Source of the DNA: an uncultured Eubacteriales bacterium
Lineage (GTDB): Bacteria; Bacillota; Clostridia; Christensenellales; Aristaeellaceae
Reading direction: 5' to 3'
DNA length: 5,264 nt
NCBI GenBank assembly: GCA_900553315.1
Contig: USCW01000133.1
Span: 1-5,264 of the forward strand
Position 1 is the stretch's first letter; each line of letters begins with the position of its first letter. Under the pieces are notes generated by a model that ran no database searches, was not told the DNA's origin, and saw only the letters and a program-made list of their open reading frames with translations. Position numbers and translations under genes: made by a program. Positions 1-5,264 of this stretch are shown piece by piece.

Positions 1-13
1 TCCGGGAGGGAGC

Positions 14-53
14 GCGAGGGAGGGGCCTTTCTCAGAAAGGCCGCCTCCCTCGC
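14..53 (+). terminator. GC-rich hairpin, probable terminator of an upstream gene
   Basis: Bases 14-23 pair with 44-53 (10 bp), G43 is bulged, and bases 24-31 pair with 35-42 (8 bp) around a TCA loop, giving an 18-bp stem. On the plus strand it is followed by only a weak T-rich stretch (ATTTCTACACTCTTT); on the minus strand no T-run follows. It most likely ends a plus-strand gene lying left of the window. The poor T-run means it could instead be an intercistronic or mRNA-stabilising hairpin ahead of the GH3 gene. Confidence 0.55.
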
Positions 54-119
54 ATTTCTACACTCTTTAGCAGGAGATTCTTGGAGGTGTCCCGAAAAGG
101 ATAGGTAACGCGAAGGAAA

Positions 120-125
120 GCGAGG
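120..125 (+). promoter_or_regulatory. Ribosome binding site of the GH3 gene
   Basis: GCGAGG lies 9 bases before the ATG at 135, with a further purine-rich AAGGAAAG at 113-120. This supports the ATG at 135 over the in-frame ATG at 183, which lies inside the conserved EELVAQMTLDE segment typical of GH3 N-termini. I found no convincing -35/-10 promoter between the upstream hairpin and this site. Confidence 0.55.
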
Positions 126-134
126 CAACTGACG

Positions 135-2210
135 ATGGATGAAGCACAGGTGAGGAAACAGGCGGAGGAGCTGGTCGCACAAATGACGCTGGACGAGGCG
201 GCGGCACAGCTCAAGTATAACGCACCCGCGATCGAGCGGCTGGGTATCCCGGCCTATAACTGGTGGAACGAAGCGCTGCACGGCGTGGCCCGGGCGGGCA
301 CCGCGACCGTGTTTCCGCAGGCCATTTCCATGGCTGCTATGTTCGACGAGGACAGAATGGAGGAGATCGGCGACGTGATCTCCACCGAGGCCCGCGCGAA
401 GTATAACGCCCTGTCCCGCCGGGGCGACCGGGGCATCTATAAGGGTCTGACCTGCTGGTCGCCCAATATCAATATTTTCCGCGATCCCCGCTGGGGGCGC
501 GGTCATGAAACCTATGGCGAGGATCCGCTGCTGACCGCCCGTATCGGCGTCGGCTTCGTCCGCGGTTTGCAGGGCAAGGGGAAATATTTGAAGACTGCGG
601 CCTGCGCGAAGCATTTCGCCGTGCATTCCGGCCCCGAGGACATTCGCCACGAGTTTGACGCGCAGGTCAGCGAAAAAGACCTGTGGGAGACGTACCTCCC
701 TGCCTTCGAGACGCTGGTCAAGGAGAGCCATGTGGAGGCCGTTATGGGTGCGTATAACCGCGTGAACGGTGACCCGGCCTGCGGCCATCAGCGGCTCCTG
801 CGGGAGATTCTGCGGGGCAAGTGGCACTTCAAGGGGCATGTGGTCAGCGACTGCTGGGCGATTGCGGACTTCCATATGTATCATCATGTTACGTCCACCG
901 CGCCGGAGAGCGCCGCCATGGCTCTGAAGGCCGGCTGTGACATGAACTGCGGCGTGACGTATCTGCATCTGCTGGCGGCGCTGCAGGAGGGACGCGTGAC
1001 CGAAGCGGAGATTCGTGAAGCCGCGGTGCATGTGATGTCTACGCGCATTCGGCTGGGCATGTTTGCCAAGGATTGCCCCTATGACAATATCGATCCCATG
1101 GAGCTGGATAGCGACGCGCACGCCCAACTGGCGCTGGAAACGGCCCGCCGCAGTATGGTACTGCTGAAAAACGATGGCATCCTGCCCCTTGACATGAGCA
1201 AGCTCAAGACGGTTGCCGTGATCGGCCCCAACGCGGACAGCCATATGGTGCTGGAGGGCAACTACAACGGCATTTCCAGCCGTTATGTGACGTTCTTGGA
1301 GGGTATTCGCAAGGCCTGCGAGGGTAAGGCGCGGGTAGTGTTTGCTGAGGGAAGTCATTTGTATAAGGATCGTGTGCAGAGCTTGGGCGAGCCGGACGAT
1401 CGCCTGGCCGAGGCACAATGGGCCGCGGAGGAAGCGGACGTGGCGATCATGTGCCTGGGCTTGGACTCCACGCTGGAGGGAGAGCAGGGCGACACGAGCA
1501 ATGAGTATTCCAGCGGCGACAAGCGGACGTTGGAGCTTCCGGACGGTCAGAAGAGGCTGCTGGCACGGGTGGCAGCCACGGGCAAGCCGGTGGTTGTGGT
1601 GCTGGCTTGCGGCAGCGCGCTTCGCGTGGAGGACGGCAACGCCATTCTGTGGGCGGGGTATCCGGGTCAGGCGGGCGGCGACGCGCTGGCGGACATCCTG
1701 TTTGGCAAGGTGTCGCCCTCGGGCAAGCTGCCGATCACGTTCTATCGCAGTCTGGACGATCTGCCCGCGTTCACGGATTACAGCATGAAGGGCCGCACCT
1801 ATCGCTATTACGAGGGCGAGGCGCTGTATCCCTTTGGCTACGGTCTGACCTACGGCAAGGTGGTCTGCGAGGATGCGGAGCTGGATGGCGACCGTATCAA
1901 GGCGAAGCTGCGCAATGAAAGCGACCGTGACGTGGAGGAGGTCGTGCAGGTCTATGCCCACGCGGCGGAGGACGCGGATGAAACGCCCCACGCGCACTTG
2001 GCGGCGTTCAAGCGCGTGCTGGTTCCCGCCGGTGCGGAGATCGAGGTCGAGCTGACGCTTCCCGAGACCGCATGGACGGTCGTGCGCGAGGACGGCACCC
2101 GCGAGCGTGCGAAGGGGCCCCACACCTTCTATGTGGGTACACAGCAGCCCGATCCGCGCAGCGCTGCATTGACTGGACTTGAAACGGTGAAGATTATTGT
2201 GAACATGTAA
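135..2210 (+). CDS. Glycoside hydrolase family 3 protein, probable beta-xylosidase or beta-glucosidase
   Basis: A complete 691-residue GH3 enzyme. Such enzymes are retaining exo-hydrolases that release single sugars from the non-reducing end of oligosaccharides. Residues ~10-310 form the N-terminal barrel, with NWWNEALHGVARAG (42-55), DPRWGRGHETYGEDP (117-131) and the KHF sugar-binding motif (159-161). The predicted nucleophile is Asp239 in VVSDCWAI. Residues ~335-575 form the C-terminal alpha/beta domain, with the likely acid/base Glu450 in LEGEQGD and the PFGYGLTYG motif at 566-574. Residues ~595-670 form the fibronectin-III-like domain (EEVVQVYAHA). There is no PA14 insertion and no signal peptide, so it is probably cytoplasmic and works on imported oligosaccharides. 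The NEALHGVAR/TVFPQAI motifs and the long loop after Glu450 resemble beta-xylosidase-type GH3 members, but beta-glucosidase or mixed arabinofuranosidase activity cannot be excluded. It has its own terminator and no visible transporter or regulator partner in the window. Confidence 0.95.
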   Translation: MDEAQVRKQAEELVAQMTLDEAAAQLKYNAPAIERLGIPAYNWWNEALHGVARAGTATVFPQAISMAAMFDEDRMEEIGDVISTEARAKYNALSRRGDRGIYKGLTCWSPNINIFRDPRWGRGHETYGEDPLLTARIGVGFVRGLQGKGKYLKTAACAKHFAVHSGPEDIRHEFDAQVSEKDLWETYLPAFETLVKESHVEAVMGAYNRVNGDPACGHQRLLREILRGKWHFKGHVVSDCWAIADFHMYHHVTSTAPESAAMALKAGCDMNCGVTYLHLLAALQEGRVTEAEIREAAVHVMSTRIRLGMFAKDCPYDNIDPMELDSDAHAQLALETARRSMVLLKNDGILPLDMSKLKTVAVIGPNADSHMVLEGNYNGISSRYVTFLEGIRKACEGKARVVFAEGSHLYKDRVQSLGEPDDRLAEAQWAAEEADVAIMCLGLDSTLEGEQGDTSNEYSSGDKRTLELPDGQKRLLARVAATGKPVVVVLACGSALRVEDGNAILWAGYPGQAGGDALADILFGKVSPSGKLPITFYRSLDDLPAFTDYSMKGRTYRYYEGEALYPFGYGLTYGKVVCEDAELDGDRIKAKLRNESDRDVEEVVQVYAHAAEDADETPHAHLAAFKRVLVPAGAEIEVELTLPETAWTVVREDGTRERAKGPHTFYVGTQQPDPRSAALTGLETVKIIVNM

Positions 2211-2221
2211 GGGAAAAATGG

Positions 2222-2272
2222 AAAACGCCAGAGTAAGCGCTGCAAGCAGCGCATACTCTGGCGTTTTGTTTT
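2222..2272 (+). terminator. Rho-independent terminator of the GH3 gene
   Basis: Starting 12 bases after the GH3 stop codon, bases 2222-2235 pair with 2254-2267 (14 bp). After one A-A mismatch, 2237-2242 pair with 2247-2252 (6 bp) around a CAAG loop. The plus strand continues TTTTGTTTT, a classic U-tract. The A-rich left arm and flank also give a T-rich tail on the minus strand, so it may act in both directions as a backup for the convergent gene. Confidence 0.92.
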
Positions 2273-2311
2273 GTGAAGAAGAAAAGGGGGGAGTTTCATT
2301 GCCGCCATGAG

Positions 2312-2352
2312 GGAAAAAGAAAAGCCCCAGCTTTTGTATCAAAAGCTGGGGC
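2312..2352 (-). terminator. Rho-independent terminator of the Cys-rich repeat gene
   Basis: A perfect 12-bp stem pairs 2324-2335 with 2341-2352 around a five-base loop. Read on the minus strand it is followed by TTTTCTTTTT (2323 down to 2314), the expected U-tract. On the plus strand no T-run follows. It lies 111 bases beyond the stop codon at 2464 and therefore ends the minus-strand transcript. That transcript's 3' untranslated region (2353-2463) shows no other feature I can support. Confidence 0.9.
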
Positions 2353-2463
2353 ATACGATGGTTATGAACGATGATACAGCGGACGATGCCTCTCGATAGG
2401 GGACAAGTGGATGCGGAGAGTCAGCATAATCGCGCCCTCCCGTGTATGTTGCACGATGGAGAA

Positions 2464-5264
2464 TCAGGAAAGCGAAATGAGGCGAAGCGCCAGGGCAGGG
2501 CCTCCGTTTGTCGTGAAGTCCAGCGTAAAGGTTGCTTCGTCGCCGTTCAGCGTGTGGGGAAGCGCTGTTTCCACGCCGTCCGCATCCAGCAGCATCAGCG
2601 CATAGCCGTCCAGCATTGCCGCAGGCAGCGTGATTTCCACCTGTCCCGTGGGCTGCGTCAGTCTTCCGCCGTACTCAAAGCCCACGCTCAGCATGCGCTC
2701 GCCGTTTTGCAAATCGCCGATGCGCAGCACCAGCTCGCCGCGCGGAAGACGCTGCGCCGTCGCCTTCGCTTCCGCCATCAGGGTCAATCGCGCACCGTCG
2801 CTGACCTCGCCGCAGACGGGACAGAGCGTGAAATCATAAGCCTCCGCGTTCTTGAGCAGCAGGCGGCAGACAAGCGGCTCACAGAGAACTTTCCCCGTAT
2901 GCCTACAGCCGTTTCGCCGGCAGTCGGCGCTGCTGGCAGCATCGCCGTTCGGCGACCATTCGCCGTACCAATGACCGCAGCTGGGAATGACGGCGTCGGT
3001 ATAGCTGTCCTCGCAGCGGACGCAGGTATGCAGGGTATACCCCGCCTTCGTGCAGGTGGGCTGAACTGTGCGGGCTTCATAGGCATGTCCCAGTGCGTCA
3101 AGCTCCTGATAGGTGGTGTAGCCGCAGCGGGAGCAGGTGTCGTACTCCTTCCAGCCCTTTTCCGTGCAGGTGGCGGCCTTGCCGGCATGGCGGATCAGGT
3201 CGTGTCCTCCTGTGGTCAGCTCCGCATAGGTGCTGTAGTCGCAGCGGGAGCAGGTGTCGTAGGCATCCCAGCCGATTTCCGTGCAGGTCGGCGCTTGCGC
3301 TTCGTGATGCACCAGATCGTGGTTATCCGGATCGATGGCCAGTTCCACATAGGTACTGTAGTCGCAGCGCTTGCAGGTATCGTAGGCGTCCCAGCCGATT
3401 TCCGTACAGGTCGGCGCTTGCGCTTCGTGATGCACCAGATCGTGGTTGTCCGGATCAATGGCCAGTTCCACATAGGTACTGTAGTCGCAGCGCTTGCAGG
3501 TATCGTAGGCATCCCAGCCGATTTCCGTACAGGTCGGAGCTTTCGCTTCGTGATGCACCAGATCGTGATTGTCCGGATCGATGGCCAGTTCCACATAGGT
3601 ACTGTAGTCGCAGCGGGAGCAGGTATCGTAGGCCTCCCAGCCGGACTCGGTGCAGGTAGCGGCCTTGCCGGTATGGGGAATCGGGTCATGTCCCAGCGCC
3701 GCCAGCTCCACATAGGTGCTGTAGTCGCAGCGGGAGCAGGTGTCATAGTCCTTCCAGCCCTTTTCGGTGCAGGTAGCGGCCTTGCCGGCATGGGGGATCA
3801 GGTTGTGGTTGTCCGGATTTATATTGCCGAAAGTAAAGATGGCACCCTGGTAATCGCAATCGGAACAGACCCAGGCATACACAGCCTTAGATACGCAGGT
3901 GGCTGCAGTCTGCTCATGCATTTCGAATGAATGGGAAGCTATTTCCCCTTTTTCATGGCAATAGACACAATTACGCCAATGCCTAGCATCATCGTACGAC
4001 CATGAGCTTTCATCATACTTGTGCTCCACCGTATATTCTCCGCCGCAGACGGAGCATGCGCCCGTATCCCCGCAGCTCACGCCGGAGCAGGCTTCCGTTT
4101 CGGTGTGGCTGGGATCGCGTTTGCAGGTGCGGGTGTGGGTTTTGTCTCCATTGGATATCCAATTGTTCCAGTCGTGATCCAGCGCGTCCGTTTCCTGATA
4201 GGCGGTGTAATCGCAGCGGGAGCAGGTATAGTAGGCGCTCCAGCCCTTTTCTGTGCAGGTGGGGGCTTTCACCTCTTCATGGCGCTGCAGATCATGGTTG
4301 TTCGGATCAATATCGCCGCTTTCAAAAGTGCTCGGCGTCTGGTAGCCGCAGTCGGAACAGACCCTGTAATACACGGCCGGAGATACGCAGGTGGCCTCGG
4401 ACTTCAGATACCGGGCGTCGGGCTGTTCCACAAACGAATGGGAAGTTTTGCTCCCCGCCTCATTACAGTAGATACAGGTGCGCCAGTGCTTGTCGGGATT
4501 GCTCGACCAGGGGCCGTTAAACTTGTGGCTTGCCGTGTATCTTTCGTGGCACTCGTCGCACCAGCCTGTTTCCCCGCAGCTCACGCCGGAGCAATCGCTC
4601 GTTTCTGTGTGGGTGACATCCCAAGAACACACACGGGTGTGGGTGCCGTTGCCATTGGAGTAACAGAACCTCCATTTGTGCTTGCTCGGGTCTGCGCTGC
4701 CATATTCGCCATAGCATTCCCGGCACCAGGCGGGTTCTGCGCAGGTGGCCTCCCGAATGTCGCAGTTTTCCGTCTCCGTATGGCTGGCGTCGCGCTTGCA
4801 GGTACGGGTGTGGGTTTTATTTCCGTTGGATGTCCATGCGCCCCAGTCATGACCCAGCTTGTAAACCGCACCGCACTCAGTGCAGGCGGCAGGTACGGTG
4901 CAGGGCGCTGCGCTGAAGGTACAATCCTTCGTTTCGGTGTGTGAAGCATTATGCTTGCAGACGCGGGTGTGGGCGCCGTTGCCGTTGGACTTCCACTCGC
5001 CCCAGTCGTGCGGCCCGTAATCGCCGAAGCGTGCAGTACAGCCGCCGCATTGTGCTTTCCGTATGCACGTGGCCTCCTGTCCAATCCAGTGATTCTCCAA
5101 GATCTCTTCCTGGCAGTCATTGCACCTCAGCAGATGCTGATTTTCGTACTCTTTTAGCAGAGCATAGGAACCGCCTAAACAATACTCGCCGTTCGCCTTG
5201 GTATGTCCGGCCATCGCCGTGGTTGCTACAAAGAGCAGCGCAATCGCCAGGAGACATGTAACCA
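2464..5264 (-). CDS. Secreted Cys-rich modular repeat protein, 5'-truncated by the window edge
   Basis: The frame is open from the right window edge to TGA at 2464, showing 932 residues; the start codon lies beyond 5264. Residues are numbered here from the in-frame Met at 5214. That Met is probably not the start, because a hydrophobic signal-peptide core runs into it from upstream and it has no ribosome binding site. The exported part holds about 68 Cys in recurring modules. A modules (HxW..SNG...HTRxC...HTET..C..C..C) start at about 69, 122, 179 and 348, with a degenerate copy at 748. C modules (HW..C.YC...SHSF) lie at 230-261 and 398-430. B' modules start at about 273 and 437. B modules (TCTE.GW..YDTC.RCDY) number eight, between 317 and 747. 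A cysteine-poor beta-rich region closes the protein (~802-916). No catalytic motif, C-terminal membrane helix or LPXTG-type anchor is visible. Similar Cys/His repeats occur, as I recall, in uncharacterised surface proteins of gut Clostridia. Metal binding or disulfide-based rigidity are inferences; the function is unknown. Confidence 0.9.
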   Translation of the reverse strand, partial: VTCLLAIALLFVATTAMAGHTKANGEYCLGGSYALLKEYENQHLLRCNDCQEEILENHWIGQEATCIRKAQCGGCTARFGDYGPHDWGEWKSNGNGAHTRVCKHNASHTETKDCTFSAAPCTVPAACTECGAVYKLGHDWGAWTSNGNKTHTRTCKRDASHTETENCDIREATCAEPAWCRECYGEYGSADPSKHKWRFCYSNGNGTHTRVCSWDVTHTETSDCSGVSCGETGWCDECHERYTASHKFNGPWSSNPDKHWRTCIYCNEAGSKTSHSFVEQPDARYLKSEATCVSPAVYYRVCSDCGYQTPSTFESGDIDPNNHDLQRHEEVKAPTCTEKGWSAYYTCSRCDYTAYQETDALDHDWNNWISNGDKTHTRTCKRDPSHTETEACSGVSCGDTGACSVCGGEYTVEHKYDESSWSYDDARHWRNCVYCHEKGEIASHSFEMHEQTAATCVSKAVYAWVCSDCDYQGAIFTFGNINPDNHNLIPHAGKAATCTEKGWKDYDTCSRCDYSTYVELAALGHDPIPHTGKAATCTESGWEAYDTCSRCDYSTYVELAIDPDNHDLVHHEAKAPTCTEIGWDAYDTCKRCDYSTYVELAIDPDNHDLVHHEAQAPTCTEIGWDAYDTCKRCDYSTYVELAIDPDNHDLVHHEAQAPTCTEIGWDAYDTCSRCDYSTYAELTTGGHDLIRHAGKAATCTEKGWKEYDTCSRCGYTTYQELDALGHAYEARTVQPTCTKAGYTLHTCVRCEDSYTDAVIPSCGHWYGEWSPNGDAASSADCRRNGCRHTGKVLCEPLVCRLLLKNAEAYDFTLCPVCGEVSDGARLTLMAEAKATAQRLPRGELVLRIGDLQNGERMLSVGFEYGGRLTQPTGQVEITLPAAMLDGYALMLLDADGVETALPHTLNGDEATFTLDFTTNGGPALALRLISLS
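2467..2883 (-). other. C-terminal region of the Cys-rich protein: transition segment and beta-rich domain
   Basis: Residues 778-801 carry the last cysteines (C778, C783, and the CPVC pair at 798/801). Residues ~802-916 have none and alternate hydrophobic and polar residues as in a beta-sandwich (GELVLRIGDL, GQVEITLPAAM, YALMLLDADG, DEATFTLDF). The pattern of an acidic-Gly turn, then a LPHTLNGD-type strand, then a closing strand recalls the Ig-like closing domains of other Clostridial surface proteins. That comparison is from memory and unconfirmed. There is no sorting signal or membrane segment before the stop. Confidence 0.6.
2974..3780 (-). repeat. Tandem array of seven B modules
   Basis: Residues 479-747 hold seven consecutive B modules; an eighth sits at 317 in the compound unit. 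Each has C-x10-C-x2-C (x9 in the last), followed by DYSTY or a variant, a short linker and a conserved His before the next module. First-Cys positions are 482, 521, 562, 603, 644, 683 and 721, giving periods of 39, 41, 41, 41, 39 and 38 residues. The 41-residue copies use an IDPDNHDLVHHEA linker, while shorter ones use ALGHD or TTGGHD types. The last module is the most divergent, as is common at array ends. Confidence 0.9.
3271..3639 (-). repeat. Three near-identical 123-base tandem copies inside the B array
   Basis: Copies lie at 3271-3393, 3394-3516 and 3517-3639. The first two differ at four bases by my hand comparison, all synonymous, so both encode the same 41 residues (567-607 and 608-648). 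The third differs from its neighbour at about eight bases and three residues (Glu/Asp, Ser/Lys, Lys/Gln). The unit is a multiple of three, so copy gain or loss keeps the frame. Confidence 0.9.
3688..4680 (-). repeat. Duplicated compound unit (A-C-B'-B) in the Cys-rich protein
   Basis: Residues 179-347 (4174-4680) and 348-509 (3688-4173) share the same module order. Each has an A module ending in CSGVSCG(E/D)TG, a C module (HK(F/Y)...HWR.C.YC...SHSF), a B' module (ATCVS.AVY..VCSDC.YQ), a (N/D)I(D/N)P(D/N)NH linker and a B module (TCTEKGW). The copies are 169 and 162 residues long and clearly diverged. This points to an older segmental duplication than the downstream tandem array. Confidence 0.85.
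4681..5010 (-). repeat. Two tandem A modules of the Cys-rich protein
   Basis: Residues 69-121 and 122-178 are consecutive copies of a ~55-residue module. Each opens with HDWG(E/A)W, then SNGN..HTR.CK, then SHTET. The five Cys keep identical spacing in both copies (C-x11-C-x6-C-x5-C-x2-C; 86/98/105/111/114 and 139/151/158/164/167). Two later copies, starting at 179 and 348, have the same pattern with x4 in place of x6. Conserved Cys, His and Trp with variable sequence between them indicate a structural repeat. Confidence 0.85.
5209..5264 (-). other. Partial signal peptide (hydrophobic core and cleavage site)
   Basis: The in-frame bases upstream of the Met at 5214 translate to VTCLLAIALLFVATTA, followed by MAG. 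This is a typical signal-peptide hydrophobic core ending in an Ala-Met-Ala signal peptidase I site, with cleavage predicted between Ala2 and Gly3 (5214 numbering). The positively charged N-terminus and the start codon lie outside the window. The only Cys here precedes the core, so it is not a lipobox. Confidence 0.85.

Noticed and set aside
81..110. Possible promoter (TTGGAG ... TAGGTA) before the GH3 gene
   Set aside because: Both boxes match the sigma-70/sigma-A consensus poorly (about half or fewer bases), so no promoter is called. The gene may be transcribed from further upstream.
113..129. A catabolite-repression (cre)-like sequence containing GAAAGCG near the GH3 ribosome binding site
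   Set aside because: Only the left half fits the cre consensus. The right half does not, and a single partial match in purine-rich leader sequence is not enough to call an operator.
3154..3757. Regular ~117-123-base periodicity resembling a CRISPR array or intergenic repeat
   Set aside because: The repeats are in-frame, cover the whole unit with no unique spacers, and encode conserved Cys modules, so they are coding repeats.
3216..3791. A 191-codon open frame on the minus strand in another phase
   Set aside because: It reads the same B-module repeats out of phase, giving a low-complexity Pro/Ala/Thr-rich product. The main frame explains the region fully.
2371..3930. A 519-codon open frame on the plus strand, antisense to the Cys-rich gene
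   Set aside because: Its repetitive sequence mirrors the B-module array on the opposite strand. Because the repeat unit is a multiple of three, a stop-free frame is copied along the array. It also begins within the region between the convergent terminators, has no clear ribosome binding site, and competes with a frame bearing a signal peptide and conserved Cys spacing.
4021..4944. A 307-codon open frame on the plus strand, antisense to the A/C module region
   Set aside because: It is a shadow of the repeated, GC-rich minus-strand coding sequence, with no ribosome binding site and no recognisable domain.

Overview
The window looks like a chromosomal segment from a GC-rich member of the Bacillota (class Clostridia), probably from a gut or rumen community. 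This is inference. It rests on a GH3 enzyme whose motifs resemble those of anaerobic plant-fibre degraders, on compact Rho-independent terminators, and on a secreted Cys-rich repeat protein of a style I associate with gut Clostridia. No RNA genes, mobile elements, CRISPR array or integration sites are visible.

Layout: bases 1-57 carry a long GC-rich hairpin that probably ends an upstream gene lying outside the window. A complete GH3 glycoside hydrolase gene follows at 135-2210 (+), with a ribosome binding site just upstream. The 253-base gap at 2211-2463 separates two convergent genes and holds two hairpins. The one at 2222-2272 ends the GH3 gene. The one at 2312-2352 has its T-run on the minus strand and ends the second gene. 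I see nothing convincing in 2353-2463 beyond the 3' untranslated tail of the minus-strand gene. The rest, 2464-5264 (-), is one very long reading frame that runs off the right edge.

The GH3 enzyme has all three expected domains, an intact catalytic Asp and a likely acid/base Glu. It has no signal peptide, so it probably acts in the cytoplasm on imported xylo- or gluco-oligosaccharides. The minus-strand gene encodes an exported protein of at least 932 residues with about 68 cysteines. It is built from several repeating Cys/His modules: about five copies of a ~55-residue A module, two C modules, two B' modules and eight B modules. It ends in a cysteine-poor, beta-rich domain. Repeat growth is visible at three scales: single modules, a ~165-residue compound unit present twice, and near-identical 123-base tandem copies.

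The genes are convergent and separately terminated, so nothing in the sequence shows that they work together. The Cys-rich protein is the part most likely to be undescribed; its function cannot be read from the sequence.
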